Shown piece after piece: positions 1-10,600 of a DNA stretch of 64,000 bases (within the stretch, counting starts at the first letter, position 1; each line of letters starts with the position of its first letter). The position numbers and the translations under genes are program-made. Source of the DNA: Buchnera aphidicola (Cinara laricifoliae) (GTDB lineage: Bacteria > Pseudomonadota > Gammaproteobacteria > Enterobacterales > Enterobacteriaceae); the NCBI RefSeq assembly GCF_900698945.1, contig NZ_LR217717.1, forward strand, positions 372,001-436,000, in the 5' to 3' direction. The notes under the pieces are model-generated. The model was given only the letters and a program-made list of their open reading frames with translations. It was not told where the DNA came from and made no database searches.

Positions 1-17
1 AAAAATATTTTTAATTT

Positions 18-89
18 TGTCCTCTAGGGGATTTGAACCCCTGTTGCCGCCGTGAAAGGGCGATGTCCTAACCACTAGACGAAGAGGAC
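18..89 (-). tRNA. tRNA-Glu (anticodon UUC)
   Basis: Read on the minus strand this folds as a complete cloverleaf with a 7-bp acceptor stem (GTCCTCT/AGAGGAC), an anticodon loop CTTTCAC giving UUC, and a normal T arm (GGTTCAAAT). It is nearly identical to enteric tRNA-Glu. The 3' CCA is not encoded, because the acceptor is followed directly by A residues, so CCA must be added by nucleotidyltransferase. Confidence 0.96.
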
Positions 90-214
90 ATAAAATATTT
101 AATATAACTATTAATTTCAATGTTACAGAATGTATTTAAAGTGTCAAGTCTTTTTTATAAAATTTATAAAAAAATATCAATTAAATAATTTATTTAAAAT
201 ACTTATAAAATTAT

Positions 215-1048
215 TTATCTAATCAAATCAATATTTTTTTTAATATTTGGTAATATATTAAACCACGAATAACATGAATAAGCTGCTTGAGCAACTAACA
301 TACCTAATCCATCTGAAATGTATTTACTGCCTAAAGATTTACATAATAATAAAAATGGAGTTAATATACGTTTTTTAGAATAAGATATATCATAACATCT
401 AGTATCAGGAAAAACTAAATTTTTTGGAAAATCAGGAGATTGATTGAATAAACTACATGAAGTTACATTAATTATAATGTCAAAATTATTGATAAATGTA
501 TTAGTTGAAAATAAAAAAATATTTCCGAAAATTTTAAATCTATCTACTAATTTAACTGCTTTACTAACCGTTCTATTCAATACAAATACAAAACATTTTT
601 CTTGTAATAAATGATATATAATAGAATAAGCTGCTCCTCCAGAACCCAATAATAATACCCGAGACTGTTTTTTAATATACTTTAATCGTTTTAAATCAAA
701 AATTAAACCCATACCATCAGTATTATCTCCTAAAACATTTCGATCTGATAATTTTACTAATGTATTAATAGAACCTGAAATTTTTGCTATTTTTGTATAT
801 TTGTTTGGTATAACAAACGATTTTCTTTTAAATGGTACTGTAATGTTACATCCAGAACCTCCATTTTTAAAAAAATTTGCTACTTTAGTAAAAAAATTTG
901 ATTTTGTACACAAAAAAGAGTTATAATTATAATTAATTTTTATCTCTTTAGAAAAATTACTATGTATTAATGGAGATAAAGAATGATTTACTGGATTACC
1001 AAATAAAGCAATATAACTTATTTTTTTTGTAGAATCGTTTATATTCAT
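215..1048 (-). CDS. aroE: Shikimate dehydrogenase
   Basis: NADP-dependent reduction of 3-dehydroshikimate to shikimate in the cytoplasm, a step of the chorismate pathway that feeds aromatic amino-acid supply to the host. Visible motifs are the substrate-binding SLS (residues 23-25), NITVPFK with the catalytic Lys at 74, GDNTDG with the catalytic Asp at 111, and the nucleotide-binding GSGGAA around 135. Length is 277 aa against about 272 in E. coli. The start is supported by a TAGGAGT ribosome-binding site just upstream. aroB and aroK of the same pathway lie at 24.3-26.0 kb. In enteric bacteria tsaC (yrdC) usually sits next to aroE, but here only 89 bases separate aroE from the divergent def. 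Confidence 0.96.
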   Translation of the reverse strand: MNINDSTKKISYIALFGNPVNHSLSPLIHSNFSKEIKINYNYNSFLCTKSNFFTKVANFFKNGGSGCNITVPFKRKSFVIPNKYTKIAKISGSINTLVKLSDRNVLGDNTDGMGLIFDLKRLKYIKKQSRVLLLGSGGAAYSIIYHLLQEKCFVFVLNRTVSKAVKLVDRFKIFGNIFLFSTNTFINNFDIIINVTSCSLFNQSPDFPKNLVFPDTRCYDISYSKKRILTPFLLLCKSLGSKYISDGLGMLVAQAAYSCYSWFNILPNIKKNIDLIR

Positions 1049-1137
1049 ATTTACTCCTAATAGATAAATAATAACTGTGATATCAATAAAAATTCATATA
1101 AATCCATTAATATATTAAACTATATATAATATTATTT

Positions 1138-1587
1138 ATGTCAATACATAAAATTTTAAAATTTCCAGATTATCGTTTACGCTTAAAATCAAAACCAATA
1201 AGAAACATAAATAAACAAACAATACAAATTATATACGATATGTTTGATACTATGTATGCTAATAACGGAATCGGGTTAGCAGCACCACAAATTAATATAT
1301 TTAAGAAAATTATAGTAATTAGTTCACTTACATCAAATCAATCAGAATTAATTTTAATTAATCCTATTATTTTAAAAAAAAATAACAAATATATACATAC
1401 ACAAGAAGGTTGTTTATCTATACCTAATCAAACAGCTAAAATTAACAGATCTAGTTACATAAAAATACAAGCTTTTAATCATCTTGGTAAATTATTTATA
1501 TTAGAAGCTAGATCATTATTATCTATTTGTATTCAACATGAAATGGATCATCTAATCGGGAAATTATTTATAGATTATATAAATTAA
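1138..1587 (+). CDS. def: Peptide deformylase
   Basis: Removes the formyl group from the N-terminal Met of nascent proteins, with a metal-dependent active site. All three signature motifs are present: GIGLAAPQ (44-51), EGCLSIP with the metal ligand Cys92, and QHEMDH with ligands His134 and His138 and catalytic Glu135. At 149 aa it is about 20 residues shorter than the E. coli enzyme, and the missing part is the C-terminal tail after the metal site. It lies 36 bases upstream of fmt on the same strand, the usual def-fmt pair that handles formyl-Met at both ends of translation. Confidence 0.96.
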   Translation: MSIHKILKFPDYRLRLKSKPIRNINKQTIQIIYDMFDTMYANNGIGLAAPQINIFKKIIVISSLTSNQSELILINPIILKKNNKYIHTQEGCLSIPNQTAKINRSSYIKIQAFNHLGKLFILEARSLLSICIQHEMDHLIGKLFIDYIN

Positions 1588-1623
1588 TATATCTTCTAAA
1601 AAATAAATTATCATATTTATTAT

Positions 1624-2580
1624 ATGTTAAAAAAAAAATTAAAAATTATTTTTGCAGGCAGCAATGAATTTTCATTAGCACATCTTCGTTCATTATTTTA
1701 TTCTGAACATATTGTTAAAGCAATAATCATTAAACCAGATAATATATATTGTAAAAAAAAAGAAAATCGATTTTCTCCTATTAAAAAATTTGCAATTCGA
1801 CATAATATATTGATATTACAAACAAATAATCTATATGAAAAAAAATTTTATTTATCTGTTACTAAAATATATGCAGATATACTAATAGTATCTTCTTACG
1901 GATCATTAATTCCAGACCAAATTTTAAAACTATTTATTCTAGGTGGTATCAATATACATGCTTCTTTATTACCACGATGGAAGGGAGCTGCGCCAATTCA
2001 ATGGGCAATATTATCCGGAGATAATTATACTGGAATTAGTGTAATAAAAATGAACTCTAAGATAGATTCTGGAAAAATAATTTATCAGTTATCTTGTCCA
2101 ATTGATATCACTGATAATACAATAACATTATCAGCTAAATTAATTCCTATTTCATTACAATGTATGTATCAATCAATAAATATTATTTTAGAACCTAATA
2201 TAAAAAATCATTATAAAATAAAAAATATTATAGAAAGTATCGCTCCGAGAATAAAAAAAATAGATGCTAAAATAAATTGGTCATATCCAGCAATAAAAAT
2301 AGATCGCTTAATCAGAGCATTTATTTTATGGCCATGTTGTTATTTTCTAATTAATAATTATTGTATAAAAATTAAAAAATCATCTATTTTATCTTTTAAA
2401 AAAACAAATTTTAAAAATGGAGAAATTATTTGTATAAGTAAAAAAGGAATAGCGGTTAATACTCAAAAAGGAATATTAAATATAGAAAAAATACAAATAC
2501 CTGGTAAAAAAACTCTACACATCAAACAAATTTTAAACTCAAATAAAAAAATTTTTATTCAAAATACTATTTTGAAATAA
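1624..2580 (+). CDS. fmt: Methionyl-tRNA formyltransferase
   Basis: Transfers a formyl group from 10-formyl-tetrahydrofolate to initiator Met-tRNA. The N-terminal catalytic domain begins IIFAGSNEF. It carries the conserved INIHASLLPRW loop (catalytic Asn and His) followed by GAAPIQWAI, and the catalytic Asp lies in KIDSGK. A divergent C-terminal tRNA-binding domain follows from about residue 210. Length is 318 aa, close to the E. coli 315. Lys and Asn are strongly enriched, as in other non-ribosomal genes here. The gene is second in the def-fmt pair and ends before a strong hairpin terminator shared with convergent rplQ. Confidence 0.96.
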   Translation: MLKKKLKIIFAGSNEFSLAHLRSLFYSEHIVKAIIIKPDNIYCKKKENRFSPIKKFAIRHNILILQTNNLYEKKFYLSVTKIYADILIVSSYGSLIPDQILKLFILGGINIHASLLPRWKGAAPIQWAILSGDNYTGISVIKMNSKIDSGKIIYQLSCPIDITDNTITLSAKLIPISLQCMYQSINIILEPNIKNHYKIKNIIESIAPRIKKIDAKINWSYPAIKIDRLIRAFILWPCCYFLINNYCIKIKKSSILSFKKTNFKNGEIICISKKGIAVNTQKGILNIEKIQIPGKKTLHIKQILNSNKKIFIQNTILK

Positions 2581-2621
2581 AAATTATGATCAATTCAAAT
2601 AAAAATAAAAAATTTTTAAAA

Positions 2622-2657
2622 TAAAAAAAAGAACGGCATAAAAATGCCGTTTTTATT
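2622..2657. terminator. Bidirectional intrinsic terminator between fmt and rplQ
   Basis: The stem AACGGCAT/ATGCCGTT is perfect, with an AAAA loop. It is followed on the plus strand by TTTATT and preceded by a run of A residues that becomes a T-tract on the minus strand. It can therefore end both the def-fmt transcript and the long ribosomal-protein transcript ending in rplQ. The G/C in the stem stands out in an almost pure A/T surround. Confidence 0.9.
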
Positions 2658-2701
2658 AAACTAATATATATAAAATATATTAAATCTATATTTAATAATT
2701 T

Positions 2702-3064
2702 CTATAAATTTCGATCTACTAATTCTATATATGCAATTGGGGCATTATCACCTTTTCTAAAACCATATTTCAATATACGTAAATAACCACCAGGTCGAGA
2801 ATAGAAATGAGGACCTAATTCATGAAATAATTTTTTTACAGTAAAAATATCACGAATACGTGAAAATACTAATCGTCGATTAGCAACCGTATCATATTTT
2901 GATATTGTAATAATTGGTTCAACGAAACGACGTAATTCTTTAGCTTTTGGTAAAGTAGTTTTAATATGCTCATATTTAATTAGTGAACATACCATATTTT
3001 TTAACATAGATTCTAAATGACTACGCTTTCTATTTAATAATCGTCCTATTTTTCGATGTCTCAT
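2702..3064 (-). CDS. rplQ: 50S ribosomal protein L17
   Basis: Large-subunit protein near the tunnel exit. It begins [20 protein letters not shown], closely matching enteric L17, and is 120 aa against 127 in E. coli, with a trimmed C-terminus. It is the last gene of the alpha operon (rpsM-rpsK-rpsD-rpoA-rplQ), 72 bases after rpoA, and ends just before the shared terminator at 2.63 kb. Confidence 0.98.
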   Translation of the reverse strand: MRHRKIGRLLNRKRSHLESMLKNMVCSLIKYEHIKTTLPKAKELRRFVEPIITISKYDTVANRRLVFSRIRDIFTVKKLFHELGPHFYSRPGGYLRILKYGFRKGDNAPIAYIELVDRNL

Positions 3065-3136
3065 AATTTATATACTCTATTCAAAATGTGTAAAAATTTT
3101 TACATCATATATCAAAAATAATATTTATTAGAATAT

Positions 3137-4126
3137 TTAATCTTCGATAAGATTTTTAGGAGGCCAATTATCTAATTTCATACCTAATGATAAATCTCGA
3201 GCTGCCAATATATCTTTAATTTCAGTCAATGATTTTTTCCCTAAATTAGGAGTTTTTAATAACTCCACTTCAGTTTTTTGAACTAAATCACCGATATAAT
3301 GAATACTTTCTGCTTTTAAACAATTAGCAGATCGTACTGTTAACTCTAAATCATCTACAGGCCGCAGCAAACCAGGTTCAAATTCGGGTTTTTCTTCTTT
3401 TATTTCTGGTTCACGTATTCCTCTTAAATCTACAAAAGATTCTAATTGTTCTGCTAAAATAGTAGCTGCTTTTCTAATAGCTTCTTCCGGATCAATTGTT
3501 CCGTTAGTTTCCATATCAATAATTAATTTATCTAAATCAGTTCTTTGTTCTACTCTAGCAGCTTCAACAGTATAAATTATACGTTCTATTGGACTATATG
3601 ATACATCTAATAATAACTTTCCAACAATACGATCAGTTTGCATTAAATCTTTTCTAGACTGAGCTGTAATATAACCTCTACCTCGCATAACTTTCATACG
3701 CATATCAATACAAGTATTTGGACAAGTAATATTACAGATAACGTGATTCAAATTTATAATTTCTATAGAAGAATCGTGTTCAATATCTGCCGCAATAACT
3801 GGACCAACACCGATTTTTTTTAAATGTAATGTAACTTCATCTTTTCCGAATAATTTGATAGATAAACCCTTTAAATTCAATAATATATCTAATATATCTT
3901 CTTTTACTCCCTCTTTGTGCATATATTCATGTAAAACACCATTTATCTCAACTTCAGTAACAGCACACCCGGACATAGAAGATAATAAAATTCTTCTTAA
4001 TGCATTACCTAATGTATATCCAAAACCACGTTCTAACGGTTCTAATGTAATTTTAGCGTGTTTAGAACTAATTTGTTCGATATTAACTAATCTAGGTTTT
4101 AAAAAATCTTCTACAAATTCTTGCAT
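3137..4126 (-). CDS. rpoA: RNA polymerase alpha subunit
   Basis: Alpha subunit, the dimer scaffold of core RNA polymerase. It is full length at 329 aa. The N-terminal domain (about 1-235) includes the [18 protein letters not shown] assembly motif. A short linker follows, then a C-terminal domain (about 250-320) with [10 protein letters not shown] and the helix-hairpin-helix [13 protein letters not shown] used for UP-element and activator contacts. A clear GAGAGGAAA ribosome-binding site precedes the start. It lies in its normal alpha-operon place between rpsD and rplQ. This polymerase would be the agent of any slippage at the long A/T tracts noted elsewhere. Confidence 0.99.
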   Translation of the reverse strand: MQEFVEDFLKPRLVNIEQISSKHAKITLEPLERGFGYTLGNALRRILLSSMSGCAVTEVEINGVLHEYMHKEGVKEDILDILLNLKGLSIKLFGKDEVTLHLKKIGVGPVIAADIEHDSSIEIINLNHVICNITCPNTCIDMRMKVMRGRGYITAQSRKDLMQTDRIVGKLLLDVSYSPIERIIYTVEAARVEQRTDLDKLIIDMETNGTIDPEEAIRKAATILAEQLESFVDLRGIREPEIKEEKPEFEPGLLRPVDDLELTVRSANCLKAESIHYIGDLVQKTEVELLKTPNLGKKSLTEIKDILAARDLSLGMKLDNWPPKNLIED

Positions 4127-4148
4127 TCGTTTCCTCTCTAATAGAGTA

Positions 4149-4769
4149 TTATTTAGAATACAGTTCTACTATCAAATGTTCATTTATATCTGAAGATAAA
4201 TCATTACGTTCTATAGAACGTAAAAAAATACCTTCCATTATTTTGTAATCTATATCTAACCAGCTAGCAGGTTCACGTTGTTTCATAATCTCTATCGAGG
4301 CTTGAATTCTTAATTGAGTTTTAGATTTTTGACGAACAGATATTTTATCATGTACAGATACTTGAAATGAAGGAATATTAACTATTCGGTTATTTACACA
4401 AATAGATTTATGATTAATTAATTGACGTGATTCTGCTCGTGTAGTTCCAAAACCCATACGATACACAACATTATCTAAACGACGTTCTAATAAAAATAAT
4501 AAATTTTGACCTGTATTACCTTTTAATTTAGAGGCTTTTTTATAATAATTATGAAATTGTTGTTCTAATATTCCATATAAACGTCGTAATTTTTGTTTTT
4601 CCCTTAATTGTTTAGCATATTCAGATAAACGTAATTTACGTGATCCATGCTGACCAGGAGCTTGATCAATATTACATTTTGATTCAATAGAACGTACGCC
4701 TGACTTTAGAAATAAATCTGATCCTTCTCGCCTACTTAATTTTAATTTTGGACCTAAATATTTTGCCAT
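4149..4769 (-). CDS. rpsD: 30S ribosomal protein S4
   Basis: Primary 16S rRNA-binding assembly protein, 206 aa as in E. coli. It starts [16 protein letters not shown] and contains the S4 RNA-binding domain (about 95-160, [15 protein letters not shown]). In enteric bacteria S4 represses the alpha operon through a leader pseudoknot. I could not confirm such a structure in the 109 bases between rpsM and rpmJ. The gene sits 22 bases upstream of rpoA. Confidence 0.99.
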   Translation of the reverse strand: MAKYLGPKLKLSRREGSDLFLKSGVRSIESKCNIDQAPGQHGSRKLRLSEYAKQLREKQKLRRLYGILEQQFHNYYKKASKLKGNTGQNLLFLLERRLDNVVYRMGFGTTRAESRQLINHKSICVNNRIVNIPSFQVSVHDKISVRQKSKTQLRIQASIEIMKQREPASWLDIDYKIMEGIFLRSIERNDLSSDINEHLIVELYSK

Positions 4770-4805
4770 ATATATATCTTTTTCCTGTTAATTACATTTT
4801 TAAAA

Positions 4806-5198
4806 TTAAACTCTACGTTTTTTAGGAGGTCGACATCCATTGTGAGGAATTGGTGTTACATCAGTAATATTAGTAATACGAAAACCAGAAGCGTTTAATG
4901 AACGAATAGTAGATTCACGACCCGGACCTGGACCCTTCACCATAATTTCTAAATTTTTTATTCCATAATCTTTTACACGATCCGCACATTTTTCTGCAGC
5001 TACCTGTGCTGCAAAAGGAGTCGATTTTCTAGAACCTCTAAAACCAGAACCACCAGAAGTAGCCCAACCCAATGTATTACCTTGACGATCAGTAATTGTA
5101 ACAATTGTATTATTGAACGATGCATGGATATGAGCAATACCATCTAAAATTTGTTTTTTTACACGTTTCTTAGAAACACTTATTTTTTTTTTCAACAT
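4806..5198 (-). CDS. rpsK: 30S ribosomal protein S11
   Basis: Small-subunit platform protein, 130 aa. Highly conserved blocks are visible: [19 protein letters not shown] and [20 protein letters not shown], plus the C-terminal [12 protein letters not shown] tail. It lies between rpsM and rpsD in the alpha operon. Confidence 0.99.
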   Translation of the reverse strand: MLKKKISVSKKRVKKQILDGIAHIHASFNNTIVTITDRQGNTLGWATSGGSGFRGSRKSTPFAAQVAAEKCADRVKDYGIKNLEIMVKGPGPGRESTIRSLNASGFRITNITDVTPIPHNGCRPPKKRRV

Positions 5199-5216
5199 AA
5201 TTAATTATTTTCCTAA

Positions 5217-5576
5217 TTATCTACTTTTTATTAATTTTCTAGGTCCTTTACATGTACGAGCATTGGTTTTAGTTCTTTGTCCACGTACAGGAAGATGTTT
5301 TCTATGTCGTAACCCTCTATAACAACCGATATCCATTAACCTTTTAATATTAATACTTTTTTCTCGACGCAAATCTCCTTCTACAATTAGCTTAGATATA
5401 ATAAAACGTAACTTATCAATATGTTGTTCATTTAGTTCATTAACCTTAATATCATATCGAATCTTTATATCATTACAAATTTTTTTAGATAAAGACAGTC
5501 CAATTCCATAAATTTTAGTTAATGCTATTAATATATGTTTATGATCAGGAATATTTATTCCAGCAATTCTCGTCAT
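5217..5576 (-). CDS. rpsM: 30S ribosomal protein S13
   Basis: Small-subunit head protein that contacts the P-site tRNA and the intersubunit bridges. At 119 aa it matches E. coli closely, starting [14 protein letters not shown] and ending with the basic tail [17 protein letters not shown]. It is the first gene of the alpha operon and follows rpmJ after a 109-base A/T spacer. A GGGAGAAATATTT ribosome-binding region precedes the start. Confidence 0.99.
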   Translation of the reverse strand: MTRIAGINIPDHKHILIALTKIYGIGLSLSKKICNDIKIRYDIKVNELNEQHIDKLRFIISKLIVEGDLRREKSINIKRLMDIGCYRGLRHRKHLPVRGQRTKTNARTCKGPRKLIKSR

Positions 5577-5685
5577 AAATATTTCTCCCTATATAAAAAT
5601 CAAATTATTAATAATAATTAATAAAAATATAATTTATAATTATAAATTTATGATATATATAATCATATTATTAATATTAATTATC

Positions 5686-5802
5686 TTAACCTTGTCTTTG
5701 TTTATGTTTAGGATCATTACTACAAATAACGCGGATCACATTTTTTCGACGTATAATTTTACAACTACGACATAATTTTTTAACTGATGCACGAACTTTC
5801 AT
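5686..5802 (-). CDS. rpmJ: 50S ribosomal protein L36 (38 aa)
   Basis: A 38-residue protein read directly from the sequence: it begins [15 protein letters not shown] and ends KHKQRQG. The zinc-ribbon ligands are intact, with CxxC at residues 11 and 14 followed by Cys27 and His33, so this is the zinc-binding form. It sits between secY and rpsM as in E. coli. An AGAATTT-type spacer with GGAG just upstream serves as ribosome-binding site. Confidence 0.97.
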   Translation of the reverse strand: MKVRASVKKLCRSCKIIRRKNVIRVICSNDPKHKQRQG

Positions 5803-5833
5803 AAATTCTCCAAAAATAAAAATATATGATTTT

Positions 5834-7129
5834 TTAATTCCTTAAATATAAGTTTGCTTTTTTCAATATTTTTTTATATTGAGTAGACATCATTAATGTC
5901 TGTATCTGTATAATAAATTCCATCAATACTACTACTACAATTAATAAAGAAGTACCTCCAAAATAAAATGGTACTTTTAACCATTCACGCATAATATCAG
6001 GTACTAAACATATAAATACAGTATATATAGAACCAATTGTAGTTAACTTTAAAACAATTTTTTTAATATATTCTTCTGTACGTATACCAGGTCGTATTCC
6101 AGGTAAAAAAGCACCGGATTTTTTTAAATTCATAGCTGTATCTTTTACATTAAACATTATACTAGTATAAAAAAAAGAAAAAAATATTATTAATATAATA
6201 TTTATAATTACATAAATACTTCGATTAAACCTAAAAAAATCAAAAATTTTTATTAAAAAAGTAAAATTATTAAACATGTATCGACAATAAGTAGTAATAA
6301 TTGATGCAAACAAAATTAAACTAGATGAAAAAATTACAGGGACTACTCCAGCCATATTAATTTTTAAAGGTAAAAAGCTATGATGCATCGCATGCATACG
6401 TTGAACTTGCTGACGACGAGCATAATAAACAATAATTTTACGTTGACTTTTCTCTATAAAAACTACTATAAAAATAGCAGTAAACATAATTAATAAAATC
6501 ATAAAAAAGTGTAAAAAACTTAAATAATTAAAATGCATAACTGAAATAGTTTGTATTATAGAGGCCGGTAAAGTAGATACTATTCCAAAAAAAATAATTA
6601 AAGAAGTACCATTACCCAAACCTTTTTCTGTAATAAATTCTCCTAACCACATCAAAAAAACAGTCCCAGTCACTAAGCTAGTGACTGCTATTACATAAAA
6701 ATAAAGATCTGTGAATATAAAAATATTTTGCATACCCGGAATAAACGGTAATCCAATAATTACACTAATAGATTGAATTATTGATAATAATACAGTTAAA
6801 TATTTAGTATATTGATTAATTTTCTTATTTCCCGTATCTCCTTCTTTTTTTAAATTACGCAAATACGAAAAAATTAATGTCAATAACTGTATTATAATAG
6901 AAGAAGAGATATATGGCATCACTCCTAATGTAAATATCGAAACACGATTTAACGATCCTCCAGAAAACATATTAAACATTGTTAACAAAGAACTATTTTT
7001 ATGGACTAAAAATTGTTCTAAAACTTTTATATTAACACCAGGAATAGGGATAAAAGACCCTATACGAAATATTATAATAGCTATAAAAACAAACCATATT
7101 CTTTTTTTTAAATTATATAATGTAGACAT
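5834..7129 (-). CDS. secY: Protein translocase subunit SecY
   Basis: Channel-forming subunit of the SecYEG inner-membrane translocon. The protein is 431 aa with ten predicted hydrophobic segments. It keeps the N-terminal [24 protein letters not shown], the plug region, and the cytoplasmic loop with [12 protein letters not shown]. It is a few residues shorter than E. coli SecY and unusually rich in Ile and Phe, as expected for membrane proteins under strong A/T bias. It is the penultimate spc-operon gene, followed by rpmJ. Confidence 0.98.
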   Translation of the reverse strand: MSTLYNLKKRIWFVFIAIIIFRIGSFIPIPGVNIKVLEQFLVHKNSSLLTMFNMFSGGSLNRVSIFTLGVMPYISSSIIIQLLTLIFSYLRNLKKEGDTGNKKINQYTKYLTVLLSIIQSISVIIGLPFIPGMQNIFIFTDLYFYVIAVTSLVTGTVFLMWLGEFITEKGLGNGTSLIIFFGIVSTLPASIIQTISVMHFNYLSFLHFFMILLIMFTAIFIVVFIEKSQRKIIVYYARRQQVQRMHAMHHSFLPLKINMAGVVPVIFSSSLILFASIITTYCRYMFNNFTFLIKIFDFFRFNRSIYVIINIILIIFFSFFYTSIMFNVKDTAMNLKKSGAFLPGIRPGIRTEEYIKKIVLKLTTIGSIYTVFICLVPDIMREWLKVPFYFGGTSLLIVVVVLMEFIIQIQTLMMSTQYKKILKKANLYLRN

Positions 7130-7177
7130 AATATATTTTCTATTAATGACAAGTTGTTTAGATAAACAATGATATAT

Positions 7178-7615
7178 TTAATTTTGAATAGTACCTCCGG
7201 CTGATTCAATACAAAAACGAGCTCCTTTAGTTACAGTAATTCCAGAAATTACTACCGGTTTATCAATAAACCCTGATTTAATAATTTTAACATACTTAAT
7301 ATTTTTTTTAACCAAATTTAGTTTTTTTAAAAGAGAAATATCTACCTTTTTAAATTTATATAATTGATTTAATTCAAATAAACGAATTTCATCTACAAAA
7401 ATTTTTTTCTTAGAAACAAAACCAAATTTTGGTAATCTACGATATAATGGTGTTTGACCTCCTTCAAAACTATTACGAATTTTTCCTCCAGATCGAGATT
7501 TTTGACCTTTATGTCCTCTACCTCCTGTCTTACCCAAACCTGATCCAATACCTCTACATACACGTTTTCTTTTTTTTTTTAAACATACTGAATTTGATAA
7601 TAAATTTAAATACAT
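7178..7615 (-). CDS. rplO: 50S ribosomal protein L15
   Basis: Late-assembly large-subunit protein of 145 aa. The Gly/Arg-rich N-terminal extension ([20 protein letters not shown]) and the [11 protein letters not shown] block are diagnostic. The gene lies between rpmD (2-base spacing) and secY in the spc operon. Confidence 0.98.
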   Translation of the reverse strand: MYLNLLSNSVCLKKKRKRVCRGIGSGLGKTGGRGHKGQKSRSGGKIRNSFEGGQTPLYRRLPKFGFVSKKKIFVDEIRLFELNQLYKFKKVDISLLKKLNLVKKNIKYVKIIKSGFIDKPVVISGITVTKGARFCIESAGGTIQN

Positions 7616-7618
7616 AAT

Positions 7619-7801
7619 TTATCCTTTTAACTTAACAGTTACCATATAAAAAACTTTTTTTATCATACCACGAATAGCAGAAGTATCTTCTCGTTCTACA
7701 ATATCACCAATATGACGTAAACCTAATCCTTTCATAGTAGCTATATGCTTCGGTAGACGACCAATTTGACTCTTTGTTTGGGTTATAAAAATTTTTTTCA
7801 T
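7619..7801 (-). CDS. rpmD: 50S ribosomal protein L30
   Basis: A 60-residue protein starting [17 protein letters not shown], matching enteric L30. I chose the ATG at 7799-7801 rather than the upstream in-frame ATG at 7816. The resulting N-terminus matches the family, and a GGTGA ribosome-binding site lies eight bases before it. It is located between rpsE and rplO. Confidence 0.97.
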   Translation of the reverse strand: MKKIFITQTKSQIGRLPKHIATMKGLGLRHIGDIVEREDTSAIRGMIKKVFYMVTVKLKG

Positions 7802-7824
7802 AAATAAATTCACCATTTTTTTTG

Positions 7825-8319
7825 TTAAATCTTAATAAGCGACTTACCAAGTTTTTTAGCAATCATATCCGGAGATCGAACCTTTTTTAAACCATTAATG
7901 GTTGCTCGAACTACATTTATTGGATTAGTAGATCCATATATCTTAGCTAAAATATTTTGAATACCAATAACTTCTAATACAGATCTCATCGCTCCTCCAG
8001 CAATAATTCCCGTACCTTCTGATGCAGGCTTCATAAATATATTAGATCCTGTATGAGAACCATACACAGAATGTTGAATTGTCTTATGGAATAATGGAAT
8101 TAAAATCATATTTTTTCTTGCTTGTTCCATAGCTTTTTGAATCGCTGAAGGTACTTCACGAGCTTTTCCATAACCAAATCCAATTTTTCCGTTACCATCA
8201 CCTACTACCGTTAACGCTGTAAAAGAAAAAATTCTTCCACCTTTAACTGTTTTTGATACACGATTTACGGAAATTAATTTTTCTTGTAATTCTACAGATA
8301 ATTTTTTATCAAAATTCAT
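7825..8319 (-). CDS. rpsE: 30S ribosomal protein S5
   Basis: Small-subunit protein at the mRNA entry and decoding region, 164 aa. The core includes [19 protein letters not shown], the loop involved in decoding fidelity, and the conserved [20 protein letters not shown]. The start MNFDKK is preferred over an ATG four codons upstream: GGAG within that upstream codon context sits at correct spacing before the second ATG, and the shorter N-terminus fits the family. It is part of the spc operon. Confidence 0.98.
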   Translation of the reverse strand: MNFDKKLSVELQEKLISVNRVSKTVKGGRIFSFTALTVVGDGNGKIGFGYGKAREVPSAIQKAMEQARKNMILIPLFHKTIQHSVYGSHTGSNIFMKPASEGTGIIAGGAMRSVLEVIGIQNILAKIYGSTNPINVVRATINGLKKVRSPDMIAKKLGKSLIKI

Positions 8320-8333
8320 ATATATCTCCATTT

Positions 8334-8702
8334 TTAAAAAATTAAACCCGATATACGAGCTGATTCAGCTAATTCTTTTATTCGACCATGATATTTAAAA
8401 CCAGAACGATCAAAAAAAACAGTTTTTATTCCTTTTTTTAATGCTCGTTGTGCAACTAATTGACCGATTATCTTAGCAGAATATTTATTACCGGTATAAA
8501 CATCATTAATATTTAATTTTTTAAATTCTAATGTAGAAGCACATACAGATACTTTTGCTGTATCACGATAAATAATTTGCGCATATACATGTCTAGAAGT
8601 ACGATGTACAACTAATCGAAACATACGACGACTAGAAATATTTTTACGTATTTTAGTATAACGTCTAATACGAGAATATTTTTTGCTTAATTTTCCTTTC
8701 AT
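8334..8702 (-). CDS. rplR: 50S ribosomal protein L18
   Basis: 5S rRNA-binding protein of the central protuberance. With the start [14 protein letters not shown] it is 122 aa against 117 in E. coli. An upstream in-frame start at 8735 would overlap rplF by 32 bases and has no family support, so I rejected it. Conserved [15 protein letters not shown] and the [18 protein letters not shown]-terminus are present. Confidence 0.96.
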   Translation of the reverse strand: MKGKLSKKYSRIRRYTKIRKNISSRRMFRLVVHRTSRHVYAQIIYRDTAKVSVCASTLEFKKLNINDVYTGNKYSAKIIGQLVAQRALKKGIKTVFFDRSGFKYHGRIKELAESARISGLIF

Positions 8703-8703
8703 A

Positions 8704-9243
8704 CTACTTTTTTTTCGCCTCTTTAATACGTACAACTTCGTTTAAATAACGAATACCTTTACCTTTATATGGTTCAGGAACACGATAAGATCGTATATTA
8801 GCAGCTACCTGTCCAACAAGTTGTTTATCTATTCCTGTTAAAATAATCTCATTTTGAGGTAATAAAATTACTTTTATTGTATTTGGAACCTTATAAATAA
8901 TCGGATGTGAAAATCCTAAGTATAATTTTAAAACATTATTTTTTTCAATTATAACACGATAACCAATACCAATTAAATTTAATTGTTTTTTAAAACCAAC
9001 TGTCACCCCTATAATCATAGTATAAATTAAAGAACGATAAGTACCAGCTTGCATCCAACCATATGATTCAGATAAATGATTATGTGAAAAAAATAAAGAA
9101 TCATCTTTTCTGGTAATTTTAACACATTCATGTATTTTACGTTTTAACGAACCTAATGGTCCATTAATAGCAACTTCTAATTCAGAAAAAAAAATAGTTA
9201 CATTTTTTGGAATCATTATAAATGATTTAGCAATACGAGACAT
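8704..9243 (-). CDS. rplF: 50S ribosomal protein L6
   Basis: Large-subunit protein near the factor-binding site, 179 aa, built from two similar alpha/beta domains. It shows the start [27 protein letters not shown] and the C-terminal signature [11 protein letters not shown]. It lies between rpsH and rplR in the spc operon. Confidence 0.98.
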   Translation of the reverse strand: MSRIAKSFIMIPKNVTIFFSELEVAINGPLGSLKRKIHECVKITRKDDSLFFSHNHLSESYGWMQAGTYRSLIYTMIIGVTVGFKKQLNLIGIGYRVIIEKNNVLKLYLGFSHPIIYKVPNTIKVILLPQNEIILTGIDKQLVGQVAANIRSYRVPEPYKGKGIRYLNEVVRIKEAKKK

Positions 9244-9278
9244 TTTTATATTCCTCTACTCTAATAAGATAAATAATA

Positions 9279-9671
9279 CTAATCCACATAACATATAACT
9301 TCTCCACCTAATCCTTTTTGTCGCGCAATTCGATCAGTCATAACTCCTCTTGATGTAGAAATAATAGCAATACCTAAATTATTCATTACAATAGGTAATT
9401 TATGCTTATTACAATATTGACGTAAACCTGGACGACTAACACGAGAAATATGCTCAATAACTGATTTTCCATTAAAATACTTTAAAAAAATTTTTAACTG
9501 CATAACATTTATATCTTGAATTTTATAATTATAAATATATCCTTCATATTTCAATACTTTTATAATATTTTCCTTCATTTTGGAAAAAGGAACAATTACA
9601 AAAATTTTATTTGCATTTTGACCATTACGAATACAAGTTAACATATCTGCTATTGGATCTTGCATACTCAT
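9279..9671 (-). CDS. rpsH: 30S ribosomal protein S8
   Basis: 16S rRNA-binding assembly protein of 130 aa, starting [18 protein letters not shown]. The reading frame is open 20 codons further upstream, but the family N-terminus and the E. coli length (130) fix the start at 9671. The C-terminal [20 protein letters not shown] is typical. In E. coli S8 represses the spc operon at the L5 start region. I did not see a convincing copy of that RNA site here. Confidence 0.98.
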   Translation of the reverse strand: MSMQDPIADMLTCIRNGQNANKIFVIVPFSKMKENIIKVLKYEGYIYNYKIQDINVMQLKIFLKYFNGKSVIEHISRVSRPGLRQYCNKHKLPIVMNNLGIAIISTSRGVMTDRIARQKGLGGEVICYVD

Positions 9672-9724
9672 AAAATATACCTTATATATTAAAAATAAAT
9701 TAATTAAAAATACAATAATATCCT

Positions 9725-10030
9725 TTACCAACTCGCTTTAGTTAAACCTGGAATTTCTCCTCTCATAGCAGCTTCACGTAACTTCATACGACTTAATCCG
9801 AATTTACGTAAAAAAGCATGTGGGCGTCCAGTTTGTCGACAACGATTACGTTGTCGACATGGACTAGAATCTCGAGGTAAAGTTTGTAACTTTAACATAG
9901 CATTCCAACGATCTTTATCTAAAGATGTTTTAGATTTTATAATTTTTTTTAATTGAGATCGTATTGCATGATACTTTAATGCTAATTTAATTCTTTTAAT
10001 TTCTCGTTCTTTCATAGATTGCTTAGCCAT
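9725..10030 (-). CDS. rpsN: 30S ribosomal protein S14
   Basis: Small-subunit head protein of 101 aa, exactly the E. coli length once the [10 protein letters not shown] start is used; an ATG four codons upstream is disfavoured. It is the long, zinc-free form. The region [20 protein letters not shown] has only one Cys and no CxxC pair. It lies between rplE and rpsH. Confidence 0.98.
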   Translation of the reverse strand: MAKQSMKEREIKRIKLALKYHAIRSQLKKIIKSKTSLDKDRWNAMLKLQTLPRDSSPCRQRNRCRQTGRPHAFLRKFGLSRMKLREAAMRGEIPGLTKASW

Positions 10031-10048
10031 ATAATTCACCATTTAATT

Positions 10049-10588
10049 TTATTTTTGAAAAGGAAAGTTAAATGCAACTAACAAAGATTCACATTCTCGA
10101 TCTGATCGAGCATTCGTAGTAATAGTAATATCCATACCTCGAATAGAATCAATTTTTTCATAATTAATTTCAGGAAAAATAATTTGCTCACGAATACCTA
10201 AACTATAATTACCTCTTCCATCAAAAGATTTACGAGACATACCTCTAAAATCACGTATTCGTGGTATAGCAATAGTAATAAGTTTATCAAAAAAATCCCA
10301 TTTTCTTCTACCCCTCAAAGTAACCTTACACCCAATAGGATATCCTTGACGAATTTTAAAAGTTGCAATGGATTTTTTAGCAATAGTGATAACTGGTTTT
10401 TGACCAGAAATCTGAGTTAAATCATTTATTGCATGTTCTAATATTTTTTTATCTGTTACTGATTTCCCTACACCCATATTTAAAGTAATTTTTTGAATTT
10501 GAGGAACAGCCATTACTGTAGAATAATTAAATTCATTCATTAGTTTAGGAACAACATCAGTAATATAATAACGATGTAATCTAGACAT
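10049..10588 (-). CDS. rplE: 50S ribosomal protein L5
   Basis: 5S rRNA-binding protein of the central protuberance that contacts P-site tRNA. It is 179 aa, the E. coli length. Conserved [12 protein letters not shown] and the C-terminal block [15 protein letters not shown] are seen. It lies 12 bases after rplX in the spc operon. Confidence 0.98.
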   Translation of the reverse strand: MSRLHRYYITDVVPKLMNEFNYSTVMAVPQIQKITLNMGVGKSVTDKKILEHAINDLTQISGQKPVITIAKKSIATFKIRQGYPIGCKVTLRGRRKWDFFDKLITIAIPRIRDFRGMSRKSFDGRGNYSLGIREQIIFPEINYEKIDSIRGMDITITTNARSDRECESLLVAFNFPFQK

Positions 10589-10600
10589 AAAAACCTTATT

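Noticed and set aside
3855-4193. 112-codon plus-strand frame inside rpoA/rpsD
   Set aside because: It is antisense to highly conserved rpoA and rpsD coding sequence, has no family match and no ribosome-binding site.
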